The position numbers and the translations under genes are program-made. 39,504 nucleotides of DNA from NCBI GenBank assembly GCA_030039675.1, contig JASHVE010000086.1:1-39504 (forward strand). The letters run 5' to 3'. Source of the stretch: Acidobacteriaceae bacterium. GTDB taxonomy: Bacteria > Acidobacteriota > Terriglobia > Terriglobales > Acidobacteriaceae. Shown piece after piece: positions 1-11,302 of this stretch (position 1 is the first letter of the stretch; every line of letters starts with the position of its first letter). Under the pieces are notes generated by a model, which was given only the letters and a program-made list of their open reading frames with translations, made no database searches and was not told the origin of the DNA.

Positions 1-741
1 TCCGTGGGGACCCCGGTGCTTGGGCTTGTCGGCAAGGGGATTACGTTCGACACGGGCGGCATCTCGATCAAGCCGGCCGACAACATGGAGAAGATGAAGT
101 ACGACATGGCGGGCGGCGCGGCGATGCTGGGCGCGATGCGCGCCATTGCGCTGCTCAAGCCGAAGGTGCGGGTAATCGGCATTGTGTGCGCGGCCGAAAA
201 TATGCCGGACGGCAAGGCGCAGAAGCCGGGCGATGTGCAGACGGCCATGTCAGGCAAGACGATCGAGATCATCAACACCGACGCCGAGGGACGGCTGGTG
301 CTGGCCGACGGGCTGGCCTACGCGAAGCAACTGGGCGCGACCCACCTGATCGATGCGGCTACGCTGACTGGCGCGTGCGTGGTGGCGCTGGGCATGGTGA
401 ACGCAGGCGCGTTCTCGAATGACGATGCGACGTTTGCGAAGTTCGACGCGGCGCTGAAGGTCTCCGGCGAAAAGTTCTGGCGGCTGCCGCTGGGCGACGA
501 GTACATGGACCTGATCAAGTCCGACATTGGCGACATCAAGAACACCGGCGGGCGCTATGGCGGCGCGATCACCGCGGCGGAGTTTCTGCACGCCTTTGCC
601 GAAGAGACGCCATGGATTCACCTGGACATTGCGGGCGTGGCGTGGATCGAGGATTCCAAGCCATACATCGCCAAAGGGCCGAGCGGGATCGCGGTGCGGT
701 CGATTCTGGAGTGGGTGCGGAGCTACCAGGGAAACGCTTAG
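1..741 (+). CDS. pepA: Leucyl aminopeptidase (peptidase M17), 5'-truncated by window edge
   Basis: ORF 4..741 open to the left edge; M17 signature [17 protein letters not shown], plus [15 protein letters not shown] and [10 protein letters not shown]. Confidence 0.93.
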   Translation, partial: SVGTPVLGLVGKGITFDTGGISIKPADNMEKMKYDMAGGAAMLGAMRAIALLKPKVRVIGIVCAAENMPDGKAQKPGDVQTAMSGKTIEIINTDAEGRLVLADGLAYAKQLGATHLIDAATLTGACVVALGMVNAGAFSNDDATFAKFDAALKVSGEKFWRLPLGDEYMDLIKSDIGDIKNTGGRYGGAITAAEFLHAFAEETPWIHLDIAGVAWIEDSKPYIAKGPSGIAVRSILEWVRSYQGNA

Positions 742-944
742 GGAGTGCCGCAACGACTGGGTGCAGTGGTGTGCGATTCTGTGGTCGCTTCGTGGATCGA
801 GAGATGGTCTGTAGCGTTGCGATAAAACATTTCCCAATATCCCGCACAACGCGAGAACGGTATGACAGTGCCGTTTTCACGTTCCAGACTCAAACCCCAG
901 GGCTAGCGCGGTTCCAGATTTTACGCGACCTTTTCAGATCCACT

Positions 945-1063
945 TAGAGCAGTTCCCGAATTAACTTCGATTTTTTTGAGAGCTGTGCAGGGTGGCCTTT
1001 TCTTAAAGAAGAGGCCACTTTGACATGTCGCTTCGGTATAGAGCAACTCGGGAACTGCTATAG
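945..1063. repeat. Palindromic element, subfamily C (single copy)
   Basis: Outer arms AGCAGTTCCCGAaTT / AAcTCGGGAACTGCT; inner hairpin GTGGCCTTTTCTTaaaGAAGAGGCCAC; same layout as subfamilies A and B. Confidence 0.85.
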
Positions 1064-1278
1064 CTGTGATTGCGTGCATGTAGCGGTTTTTTACAAAGCG
1101 ATGACCAGCCGGTGACAATTGCGGCTCGCGAATTGGCCTACGCTTCATGCGAAGCACGGGTCTTCTCACAATTCACGATTCACAATCCGAGAACTGCCAG
1201 AGGAGGCGCTGCGCCCGGTACTCGCAGTTGCGGGTTCTGCGCTGCCTCTGTGCCTGACTTCAGAAGGAGAGTCGCATC

Positions 1279-2355
1279 ATGCAGCTTTGCAAGACCGCAG
1301 CCGCCGCTTGTCTCGGTGTCGTTCTTTCCATGCTTCCGGCCCCGGCCGAGGCACAGTATCAACTCACCAACCTGGTTTCGAATCAACTCCACCAGTTCCC
1401 GAACACGGCCCCGACCATCGATCCGCTGCTGGCCAACGCGTGGGGATTGGCTCGCAGCGCCACGAGCCCCTGGTGGATCAGCGATAACGATACGGGCTGG
1501 TCGACCCTCTATACCGCAACCGGAACACAAGAGTCGCTCAAGGTTTCGATTCCCACGGCCGGAAACGGGCCATCCTCGCCGACGGGCGTGAACGGCCCCG
1601 GCATGCCGACTGGAGTTGTGTCTAACGGGTCGTCGACGGATTTCCAGGTCGATGGGGAGCCGTCGAGCTTCATCTTCGCCACGCTGGATGGCACCATCAG
1701 CGCCTGGGCGTCGAAGGTGAACAAGAACCAGTCGACCATCGCGGTTGACGACTCAGCCGCCAAAGCCAGCTTCACAGGCCTGGCCATCACCAGCTATGCC
1801 ACGGGGAACTTTCTTTACGCCGCGGACAACGCCAATAATGTGATCGATGTGTACAACGGCAGCTGGGCATTTGTGAAGTCGTTCAGCGATCCCAATGCCC
1901 CGTCAACCTTCTCCGTCTTCGGCATTCAGGACATCAACGGCCTGGTTTACGTCACCTATGCCGTACCCAACGTGGGCGCCGGAGGCCTCGTCGACGTCTT
2001 CAAGGAGGACGGCACCTTTGTGAAGACACTGATTCAAGGAGACACGCTGAACCAGGCTTGGGGCGTGGCTGCTGCTCCGGCGAATTTTGGCCCCCTGAGC
2101 AATACTCTGCTGATCTCAAACAACTCGGTTGACGGAACCATCAATGCGTTCGATCCGATTACCGGAAAGTTTGTCGGCACAATCAGAGACCAGTTCGGCA
2201 GAAAGATTGTTCTCAATAACCTGTGGGGGATTTCCTTCGGCGGCGGAGCTACGAACAACGGAGCAACCAACGAGTTGTTCGTCACCGTGGGGCAGGGGAT
2301 TGGCACCAACGAACTGGCCGGTACGTTTGCAAAGATCGTCTTCAAGCCTCTCTGA
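1279..2355 (+). CDS. TIGR03118-like secreted beta-propeller-type protein
   Basis: 358-aa ORF with signal peptide (LCKTAAAACLGVVLSMLPAPAEAQ); YQLTNLVSNQ...DPLLANAWGLARSATSPWWISDNDTG and NNLWGISFG are typical of the family as recalled. Confidence 0.8.
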   Translation: MQLCKTAAAACLGVVLSMLPAPAEAQYQLTNLVSNQLHQFPNTAPTIDPLLANAWGLARSATSPWWISDNDTGWSTLYTATGTQESLKVSIPTAGNGPSSPTGVNGPGMPTGVVSNGSSTDFQVDGEPSSFIFATLDGTISAWASKVNKNQSTIAVDDSAAKASFTGLAITSYATGNFLYAADNANNVIDVYNGSWAFVKSFSDPNAPSTFSVFGIQDINGLVYVTYAVPNVGAGGLVDVFKEDGTFVKTLIQGDTLNQAWGVAAAPANFGPLSNTLLISNNSVDGTINAFDPITGKFVGTIRDQFGRKIVLNNLWGISFGGGATNNGATNELFVTVGQGIGTNELAGTFAKIVFKPL

Positions 2356-2384
2356 GAACAAATTGCCGGGTGAAGACGTAACGA

Positions 2385-2407
2385 GGGCCGCCTGAAATGG
2401 GCGGCCC
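2385..2407 (+). terminator. Terminator-like hairpin after the TIGR03118-like gene
   Basis: GGGCCGCC-TGAAATG-GGCGGCCC followed by TTCTACTT, 30 bp after the stop codon. Confidence 0.55.
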
Positions 2408-2787
2408 TTCTACTTGAGGCGGTTGAGTGCAATATTCGTGTTGATGCGCAAAGAGCGCAACGCTGACCAAGAAGCAGAAAAAATCAAGACCAGTAAAGCA
2501 ATAGCTCCATTCGTTATTGCTCCAACCCGCAATCGGAGCCGGCCCTCAGCGGTTGCTGTCCTGTCACCGGCTCACCGGAATTACCTTCTGATCGACAGGT
2601 TGCAGCGCTTCAAGCGAGTGCCCCATGCGCCGCGGCGCCGGTTACAACTTTTTGGTTGTTTCTCGACAGAACCGGAAAATCTTCCGCAAGAAATCAAATT
2701 GGAATTTGCTCATTGTCCGCAACACAAAATGAAGTTGCGCCGCTTTCCGCCGATTGAACAGATAGCAGCGAGTTGCCGGAGTGCGCC

Positions 2788-2907
2788 TAGAGAGCATTTT
2801 CGGAATACATATTGACTTTTTGAGAGCGGTGAAGGGTGGCTTTTTCTTGATGAAAAAGCCACTTGAGTTCACGCTTCCGGTCTACAGTAATTCCGAAAAT
2901 GCTATAG
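2788..2907. repeat. Palindromic element, subfamily A copy 1
   Basis: AGCATTTTCGGAAT ... ATTCCGAAAATGCT perfect 14-bp outer arms; inner hairpin GTGGCTTTTTC-TTGAT-GAAAAAGCCAC. Confidence 0.92.
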
Positions 2908-2957
2908 GCGGCGTGCAGCGACGCGTGTGCCTGGCTGGTGGCCGGAACGAGGATGCA

Positions 2958-3854
2958 ATGATCGAACGCACCGATCTGCTGGAGTCCGCGCTGGACAGCC
3001 TTCCCGACGGCGTGGCGGTGTTTGGCGCAGAGGGCAAGGTCGTGTGGTGGAACCACGCCGCGGAGGCCATCACCGGTTATGCCGGGATGGATCTGCCGGC
3101 GCAGCCGGTTGCTGCTGTGCTGGAAGGCCTGCTCGAGGGGAAGCAGCTCGCGGATCTGCATACCGGCTCGCAGGCGCATGCGGGGCGCGGAGCGCTGGTG
3201 CGGGTGAGGCACAAGCTGGGGCATGAAGTGGCGGTGATCGTGCGCGCGCTGATTCTGCGCGACGGGTTGGGCGATCGCATAGGGATGGCAGCCCTGTTTC
3301 ATCCCGCGGAGAGTCTGGAGGCGCTGCCGCGCGGCGACGCCGGAGAAAACGCCGACCTTGCGGCCAATCAAGTGGACCTGGAGGACCGGTTGAGCTGCGA
3401 GTTTGAGGACTTCCTGCACGGCGGCCCGCCGCTGGGCGTGCTATGGATTGGCGTGGATCAGGCGCACGAGTTGCGCAAGACGCACGGCGCCGCGGCCTGC
3501 CACGCCATGCTCGAGAAGGTACAGCATGCGCTAGCCGTCGGTTTACGGCCTTCGGAGCGGATTGGGCGCTTGGGTGAAGACGAGTTCCTGGTGATCGCGC
3601 ATGAGCGCACGCTGGAGGTGCTCGCGGGTCACGCGCAGACGCTGGCCGGGCTGGCGCGGACGGCCGACTTCCGCTGGTGGGGCGACCGGGTTTCACTCAC
3701 TGTAAGCATTGGTGCGGGACAGGCCGATGCGAGCCGCGACGAGACGCTGGCCCAGCTTCTCGATCGAGCGCGGAAGGCGATGGTCACGAGCATGCGCGAA
3801 GGAGGAAACCGCGTCGTGTGCGCGGCAGGAGAAAAGAAATGTTTGCCATCATAG
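2958..3854 (+). CDS. PAS / GGDEF-domain protein (GEDEF variant), putative diguanylate cyclase-like
   Basis: MIERTDLLESALDSLPDGVAVFGAEGKVVWWNHAAEAITGY is PAS-like; RIGRLGEDEFLVIA is a GGDEF variant. Upstream part of ORF 2781..3854 is element-derived, so an internal ATG at 2958 is preferred. Confidence 0.75.
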   Translation: MIERTDLLESALDSLPDGVAVFGAEGKVVWWNHAAEAITGYAGMDLPAQPVAAVLEGLLEGKQLADLHTGSQAHAGRGALVRVRHKLGHEVAVIVRALILRDGLGDRIGMAALFHPAESLEALPRGDAGENADLAANQVDLEDRLSCEFEDFLHGGPPLGVLWIGVDQAHELRKTHGAAACHAMLEKVQHALAVGLRPSERIGRLGEDEFLVIAHERTLEVLAGHAQTLAGLARTADFRWWGDRVSLTVSIGAGQADASRDETLAQLLDRARKAMVTSMREGGNRVVCAAGEKKCLPS

Positions 3855-4717
3855 GGGTTTTGGTTGTATTCGGCGCGGTGATCGGCGGTTTTCTGATGGA
3901 GAAAGGGCACCTTGCGGTGCTGGTTCAGCCAGCCGAACTCATCATCATTGCCGGCGCCGCGTCAGGAACTGTGCTGGTGGCCAATCCGTTGCGCATTCTC
4001 AAAGCTATCGTTGCCGGAGTGCTGGGTACGCTCAAGAGCTCGCAGTTCACGAAAGAGCATTACCTGAGCACGCTCAAGATGATGTACGAGTTCCTGCAGA
4101 AGGTGCGCAAGGAGGGCCTGCTGGCTATCGAGGCGGACGTGGAGAAGCCGAAGGAGAGCGCGCTGTTCAAGAACTATCCGCAGTTTCTCGGCGACGGGCA
4201 CGCGCTGCATTTTGTGTGCGACACCCTGCGCATGGCGATTACCGGCGGCGTGGAGCCCTTCGACATGGACCAGATGATGGAACTGGACATGGAGGTGCAT
4301 CATCAGGCATCGATGCAGCCGGTGGATGCCCTGACCACCGTGGCCGATTCGCTGCCGGGGCTGGGCATTGTGGCTGCGGTGCTGGGTGTGGTGATCACGA
4401 TGGGCGCGTTGGGCGGCCCTCCGGAGGAGATTGGAGCGCATGTGGCCGCGGCGCTGGTGGGCACGTTTCTCGGCATCCTTTTGTGCTATGGGGTAGTGGG
4501 GCCGCTGAGCGCGAACATGCGCAAGGCCGCGGATGAGCATAACGAGTATCTGCACGTGCTGCGCGTGCTGCTGCTGGCGTTTCTCAAAGGCAGCGCGCCG
4601 ATGATCGCCATCGAGATGGGTCGACGGGCGATTCCCGCGCACGCGCGGCCCAGTTTCGAAGAGATGGAGAAGAGCTGCAAGAACCAGGGAGCCGGCGCTG
4701 AGGCGGCTGCGGCGTGA
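3839..4717 (+). CDS. motA: Flagellar motor stator protein MotA
   Basis: MFAIIGVLVVFGAVIGGFLMEKGHLAVLVQPAELIIIAGAASGTVLVANP and ADSLPGLGIVAAVLGVVITMG match the MotA/TolQ family; start inside ORF 3677..4717. Confidence 0.93.
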   Translation: MFAIIGVLVVFGAVIGGFLMEKGHLAVLVQPAELIIIAGAASGTVLVANPLRILKAIVAGVLGTLKSSQFTKEHYLSTLKMMYEFLQKVRKEGLLAIEADVEKPKESALFKNYPQFLGDGHALHFVCDTLRMAITGGVEPFDMDQMMELDMEVHHQASMQPVDALTTVADSLPGLGIVAAVLGVVITMGALGGPPEEIGAHVAAALVGTFLGILLCYGVVGPLSANMRKAADEHNEYLHVLRVLLLAFLKGSAPMIAIEMGRRAIPAHARPSFEEMEKSCKNQGAGAEAAAA

Positions 4718-4726
4718 GAGCGAGTC

Positions 4727-4758
4727 AGCAAGTTAGCGAGTTAGCAAGTTAGCGAAGG
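4727..4758. repeat. Short 8-bp tandem repeat between motA and motB
   Basis: AGCAAGTT AGCGAGTT AGCAAGTT AGCGAAGG. Confidence 0.7.
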
Positions 4759-4815
4759 CTGCGCATCGGCGAAGGTTGGCGCGCGGCATCACAGCGTGAA
4801 GAGAAACAATCGAAC

Positions 4816-5712
4816 ATGACAGCGAAGACCCAGCCGATCATCATCAGGAAGAAGCACGGCCATGGCGGGCACCACGGCGGCGCGTGGAAGGTGGCGTACG
4901 CCGACTTCGTCACCGCGATGATGGCACTGTTCATTGTGCTGTGGCTGATGAGCTCGAGCGACAAGGTGAAGAAGGCCGTGGCCGGCTACTTCAATGATCC
5001 GAAAGGGACGGCCAACTTGCTGGGCACGACGATGGCAGGAAACGGCGTCGAAGTGGTGCAGAACGACGACGCTCTGAAGCGGCTGAAACAGAAGCTCGAA
5101 GAGGAGATCAAGGCCAAGAAAGAGCTGCAGAAGTTGTCGAAGCAGATCGAGATCACGATCACTCCGGAAGGACTGCGGATCGAGCTGATCGAATCGAAGA
5201 ACGGCACATTCTATGAGAGCGGCAGCGCGCAGCTCAGCGATAGCGGGCAGGAACTGCTGGCGCTGTTGGCCGGAGAGCTGAAGACCCTGCCGAACAATCT
5301 GCTGATCGAGGGGCACACCGACGCCGCGCAATACTCGACCAATGCGAACTACAGCAACTGGGAGCTCTCGGCCGATCGCGCCAACGCAGCGCGGCGGCTG
5401 ATGCAGGCCGATGGCGTGCGCCCCAACCAGGTCACGCAGATTCGCGGTTACGCTGACCAGCTGCTGCGCGTGAAGGACAATCCGTATGATCCGTCGAACC
5501 GCAGGATTTCGATTCTGGTGAAGAACCTGACTGTGGGTGTGCCGCAGATTCCATCGGGAGCGCCGGTGGCTGCGGCCAGCAAGCCTGCTTCCACGGCAGC
5601 GCCGCCGCAGAATGCGATGCAACCGGCCGCGCTGACTTCGGCAAAAGCTCCGGCGAGCAAGACGGGGCTGGTGGGCAAACTGACGGCGATGCTGCCAAGT
5701 AGGAAGAAATAA
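4816..5712 (+). CDS. motB: Flagellar motor protein MotB (OmpA-like peptidoglycan-binding domain)
   Basis: HGGHHGGAWKVAYADFVTAMMALFIVLWLMSS N-terminus; LLIEGHTDAAQYS OmpA-like motif. Confidence 0.95.
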   Translation: MTAKTQPIIIRKKHGHGGHHGGAWKVAYADFVTAMMALFIVLWLMSSSDKVKKAVAGYFNDPKGTANLLGTTMAGNGVEVVQNDDALKRLKQKLEEEIKAKKELQKLSKQIEITITPEGLRIELIESKNGTFYESGSAQLSDSGQELLALLAGELKTLPNNLLIEGHTDAAQYSTNANYSNWELSADRANAARRLMQADGVRPNQVTQIRGYADQLLRVKDNPYDPSNRRISILVKNLTVGVPQIPSGAPVAAASKPASTAAPPQNAMQPAALTSAKAPASKTGLVGKLTAMLPSRKK

Positions 5713-5736
5713 CAATCCTGATAGAAATCCCTGCGG

Positions 5737-7359
5737 TCAGGGATGCTTTTTGTGATTCGACGAAGAGACCGTATGGTCGCTTTTCTGGTGATTGCGGAGG
5801 GCCAGCTCCACGACGCGCAGCATGTCGGCTTCGGGTGCAGGTTTGCCGGTCCAGATTTCGAACTGGCGCGCACCCTGCTGCACGAACATTTCGAGGCCGC
5901 TGATGACGGTGAGGCCGCGTGAACGCGCCAGCTTGAGCAGTGCGGTATCGAGCGGGTTATAGACCATGTCGAAGACGACGTGGGCGTTCAGCTCGTTTTC
6001 AGCGATGGGCAAAGATTGAATGGCGCCGGTCATGCCGCAAGGCGTGGTGTTGATGATCGCGTCGAAGCGGTTTTTCACGAGCTGATCGCGCTTGACGGCC
6101 TTGGCTTTGGCTTTGCGGGCGAGAGCGACGGCGGTTTCGTGAGTGCGATTGGTGATGAAGACCTCCGCGCCCTGTTCGACCAGGCCGAAGACCGCGGCAC
6201 GCGCGGCGCCGCCTGCGCCAACGACCAGGATGCGCGAGCCCCTGAGCCGCATGCGCCGCTCGAGCGGCCGCACCACGCCCGCTACATCGGTATTGAAGCC
6301 GACGATCTTGCCGTCGCTGCTGACGCGCAGCGTGTTGCAGGCGCCGATGCGCGAAGTGAGCGGGTCCATGTTGGCCAGATGCGGCAGGACATCCTGCTTG
6401 AGCGGCATGGTGACAGCGACGCCGCTGAGCGGCAGCTCGCGGGTGAGGGTGAGCAGGTCGTCGAGGGACTTGACCTTCAGCGGCAGCATGATCGCGTTGA
6501 TGCTTTCGCGGCGAAAGGCAGTGTTGTGCATGAGCGGCGAAAGCGAGTGGCCGATGGGATTGCCGGCGACGCCGAAGATGCGCGTGGCCTGGTCGAGCTG
6601 CTCAACGCGGTAGAGGTCGACGAGCGTGCGCACGGTGGTCTGGCCGGGCGCGGTCTCCACGCCCTCGCCCGCCGAGGCGAAGGTAAACGCAGCGCCGGCG
6701 CGGGGACCCAGCAGGCGGCTGACGATGCCTTCTTCGCCCATGGCGATGCCAATGACATTGGAGTGCAGCGAGAGGTCCTCAATGAGCCGCAGCACGGCCA
6801 GATTGTCGGCCAGCGTGCGCGCGGTGGAAACGACTTTGACGAAGTCGGGCTCGAAGGCCTGGATGCGCTGCGCCGCCTGGGCCAGGCCTTTGGTGCGTGT
6901 GAAGTCGTGAAAGCTTACCAGCAGCGCGGCGCCCGCGGCGCGCACGGCGGCGCGGAACCTGGCGAGCTGGGGTTTGGTGGTCTGCTCGGCGGATTCGACT
7001 TCGAGGTCGACGATGTGGCAGCCGGCTTCGGCGGCGTGAAGCAGAATGTCCAGCTCGGAGGTGAGCGATCCGGCGAAGTGGCCGCCATTCTCTTTGCGGC
7101 GGCAGGTGGCGATGGCCATGATCTCGCGATTGTGCGCGAGGAAGTCCTTGAGCTGGGGCAGGGCGGCGGCGGGTTTGGGGAGCGGGTCCAGGCGGAACTC
7201 GAGAAACCGTGCGTCCTTGAGCGCGCCCTCGGCGCGGGAAAACAGTTCAGCCGGTGTACTGCCCTGCACAGCTACGCACAGCCTGGGCGCCCGCAGCCGC
7301 GGGGCCGCAGGCACAGGCGCGGGCATGGGAGCCACTGAACTGGGCGCAACGTGAGACAT
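5737..7359 (-). CDS. aroDE: Bifunctional 3-dehydroquinate dehydratase (type I) / shikimate dehydrogenase
   Basis: N-half type I DHQase-like (LLVSFHDFTRT, PDFVKVVSTART, GVVSR-like tail); C-half AroE (FGVAGNPIGHSLSPLMHN, GFNTDVAGV, VVGAGGAARAAVFGL). Start chosen at MSHVAPSS. Confidence 0.9.
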   Translation of the reverse strand: MSHVAPSSVAPMPAPVPAAPRLRAPRLCVAVQGSTPAELFSRAEGALKDARFLEFRLDPLPKPAAALPQLKDFLAHNREIMAIATCRRKENGGHFAGSLTSELDILLHAAEAGCHIVDLEVESAEQTTKPQLARFRAAVRAAGAALLVSFHDFTRTKGLAQAAQRIQAFEPDFVKVVSTARTLADNLAVLRLIEDLSLHSNVIGIAMGEEGIVSRLLGPRAGAAFTFASAGEGVETAPGQTTVRTLVDLYRVEQLDQATRIFGVAGNPIGHSLSPLMHNTAFRRESINAIMLPLKVKSLDDLLTLTRELPLSGVAVTMPLKQDVLPHLANMDPLTSRIGACNTLRVSSDGKIVGFNTDVAGVVRPLERRMRLRGSRILVVGAGGAARAAVFGLVEQGAEVFITNRTHETAVALARKAKAKAVKRDQLVKNRFDAIINTTPCGMTGAIQSLPIAENELNAHVVFDMVYNPLDTALLKLARSRGLTVISGLEMFVQQGARQFEIWTGKPAPEADMLRVVELALRNHQKSDHTVSSSNHKKHP

Positions 7360-7777
7360 AGTTGTCAATTGACGCATCTTACATGCGGTTCGCTGGAGAT
7401 GCAACTTACCGGCGGGGAGGTAGCCATAGGGCTTCGCACGAGCCGTTTTGCCGACCGCTTCGGCGGCAGGGGTGCCGGAAAGATGCCGGGAAAGGCGAGG
7501 CCAAGAGGCAGGATACAAAAGAGGGAGGGGGTGGGCTCTCCTCCGAGATCTACCCCCTGCTTTTCGGAGTTTTCGAAGATCCGGTTCGGCAGCGGATCAT
7601 AGCCTTTGCGACGCCTCGGAAAGGCCGAAACTCGAGCTCCGCCCGGGTTTCCCTTCCTTTCCCGCTGTCACACCCGTTGTATGAGTTTCCTTGCCGCTTT
7701 TGAGTTTCGTTTCCGATTCTCTTGATGGCCGGTGGCTACTCTTTCCTCCTGGAAGAATTCTCTTCCGTTACAAACCT

Positions 7778-7897
7778 TAGTCAGCATTTTCGGAATACAT
7801 ATAGACTCTTTGAGAGCAGTGAAAGGTGGCTTTTTCTTGATGAAAAAGCCACTTGAGTTCATGCTTTCGGTCTAAAGTAATTCCGAAAATGCTATGG
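7778..7897. repeat. Palindromic element, subfamily A copy 2
   Basis: Same 14-bp outer arms and GTGGCTTTTTC/GAAAAAGCCAC inner hairpin. Confidence 0.92.
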
Positions 7898-8065
7898 AAT
7901 CGCGGTCCGGGAGGCGAGTTGCCGGGCGGCGGCAATTTGGCTTATGGGTCGGAGATACTTCGCCTGCGACCAGAAGCGATTGCCGCATGGGCATAGCTTT
8001 CTGACTGGTGGGCCGAGGTTACCAACGGCGGGAAGGGTACGCAGGCCGTATGGTACAGTGGCGCC

Positions 8066-9010
8066 ATGCACCGGAAGAGTTCGGCTTTTTTTGCCCTGCT
8101 GCTCGGGATGGCTTTGGGCGCCACGGCAGCAGCGGGGCAAGCTGCCCCAGATCCGCCCGCGGATGGTCAGAATGCACCCGGAGCCGGCACTGCTCCGCGC
8201 ACGCCGGCCCCACCCCGCAGCCGCGCGAATCTGAGCTCTTCCTCAGCCGCAAGCCCGGCCAGCACAACGTCTCCCGGCGATTCCGATAGCGGCGCGGCCG
8301 ACTACCAGCCGCCTCACATTACGATCGCCACGCCGGCTCCCGCTGCGGCGCCCTGGCCGTGGCAGGACCGCATCTCCTGGGCGGCGAACCTGGTGCTGGT
8401 GATTCTGGGGTACGCAGGGATTCTTCTCGCGGTTTCGACTCTCAAGAAGATCGAGCGGCAGACGCAGTATTCAGAGGCCGCCGCGCAGGCGGCTGCAGAC
8501 AGCGCCCAGGCCGCGCTGCTGCACGCGCAGGCCCTGGAGCGTGCGGAGCGGCCGTGGATCCTGGTAACCATCGAGCCGTCGCACCGCGTGGAGAACCGTT
8601 TCATGGTGATGGCGACGAATCGCGGACGGCGCCCGGCACGGGTTCTTACCGCGGTGGACAAGATCACCATCCAGGCCGATCAGGCGTCGCTGCCGGAAGA
8701 GCCGCAGTACGACGACGCGGAGCCGAACGCCTCGCTGGCCGGCTTGATTCTGCTGCCCGGCGAGTCGACGGGCATCAAGGCATTCGGGCGCGACGATGTG
8801 GCAGCCCTGTGCGAGACCGAAGAGCAGGTGCAGCGGATCGAAAAATGGGAGGAATTGATCCTGCTCTACGGCAAGGTGGCCTACGAGGACCTGGTGGCTA
8901 CGGGCGATGCGCCGACACGGGAGACTGCGTGGTGCTGCTGGTACATCCACGGACGGCAGAACAGCGGGATGGTCACGGCGGGGTCGGCGGCTTATAACCG
9001 GCACACGTAG
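8066..9010 (+). CDS. Hypothetical secreted/membrane protein with one TM segment
   Basis: Signal-peptide-like N-terminus, Pro/Ser-rich linker, TM (ISWAANLVLVILGYAGILLAVSTL), AERPWILV segment. Confidence 0.7.
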   Translation: MHRKSSAFFALLLGMALGATAAAGQAAPDPPADGQNAPGAGTAPRTPAPPRSRANLSSSSAASPASTTSPGDSDSGAADYQPPHITIATPAPAAAPWPWQDRISWAANLVLVILGYAGILLAVSTLKKIERQTQYSEAAAQAAADSAQAALLHAQALERAERPWILVTIEPSHRVENRFMVMATNRGRRPARVLTAVDKITIQADQASLPEEPQYDDAEPNASLAGLILLPGESTGIKAFGRDDVAALCETEEQVQRIEKWEELILLYGKVAYEDLVATGDAPTRETAWCCWYIHGRQNSGMVTAGSAAYNRHT

Positions 9011-9026
9011 TAGAGAACCGTGCTCT

Positions 9027-9072
9027 CCCACCTTAGCCAATTCGCAAAAAGCGCGAATCGCCGAAGGTGGGG
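9027..9072. terminator. Hairpin between convergent genes, possible bidirectional terminator or repeat
   Basis: CCCACCTTAG...ATTCGC-AAAAA-GCGCGAAT...CGAAGGTGGG nested inverted repeat. Confidence 0.5.
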
Positions 9073-9102
9073 CACCCGGCACCCGGATTTGTAGAGCGCC
9101 GA

Positions 9103-10518
<1,416 letters not shown>

Positions 10519-10641
10519 GGGGCGCGAGCTTCCTCCTGCTGGATTCCGCGATGGTGGTTCTGATACCGGGGCGATGTACTCCTATCTTGCTTAATCGACT
10601 CAAAATTGCCAATCCCTGAATAGTGCTAAATAACATGCCCT

Positions 10642-10661
10642 TGGTAACCACCTGGTCACCA
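10642..10661. promoter_or_regulatory. Dyad upstream of the sigma-54 regulator gene
   Basis: TGGTAACCA-CC-TGGTCACCA. Confidence 0.3.
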
Positions 10662-10995
10662 GCGCCGAAACTGAGGCGAGAGACGCTGCCGCGCGCGTCG
10701 AAGATGGTCAGATAAGGTATTTATATTCAAATGCTTGCCGCAGGCTTTGCCGATACACCGGGGCGGAAAGCCGCTAAATTGGGCCAAATTGTGGCTAACT
10801 CTATGTAATCGTCTCTATTTAATGCTGTTATGGGTGGAGTGGCATGAGAATCACAGACCATGGCCAAGTGCGCATGGCGGAGAAAATTCCCACAGCACTC
10901 CCCGGAAAGTAACACTTTCGTGTTATGCGAGCTGCGGTACCGGGTTATTACTTCGGTGTGACTTTGCTCCCACCGTCGGGCCGGCTAGTGAAAAA

Positions 10996-11011
10996 CGGCA
11001 CGAGAATTGCC
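10996..11011 (+). promoter_or_regulatory. Sigma-54-type -24/-12 promoter candidate
   Basis: cGGCACG-AGAA-TTGCc, GG-N10-GC spacing. Confidence 0.55.
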
Positions 11012-11302
11012 AAATATGTTTGCGGGAACCGGAAAAACCCGGGCGCGAGAGGGCTTCCGGCGTCCTGCAAATTCCCGCTACTGCATGGGGCGAGGGGCGA
11101 AAAAGGAACCGCGAGACGTATCCAACAGGTCATCGGGCGATGCACCGAAATGGGTATTGGCAATTTCTATAAATCGTTTATTTAACTTATGTTGAGAACT
11201 ACCGATAGAGGGGTATAAAGCCAGAAAAGCGGGAGTGCCGAAACAGACTGCTGCTCGATGGCGGCGAAGTGAACTATGCGTCTCGAAGGGCTCGTTAAGC
11301 CG

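Noticed and set aside
5980-7338. 452-aa plus-strand ORF over aroDE
   Set aside because: Shadow ORF; the minus strand encodes aroDE.
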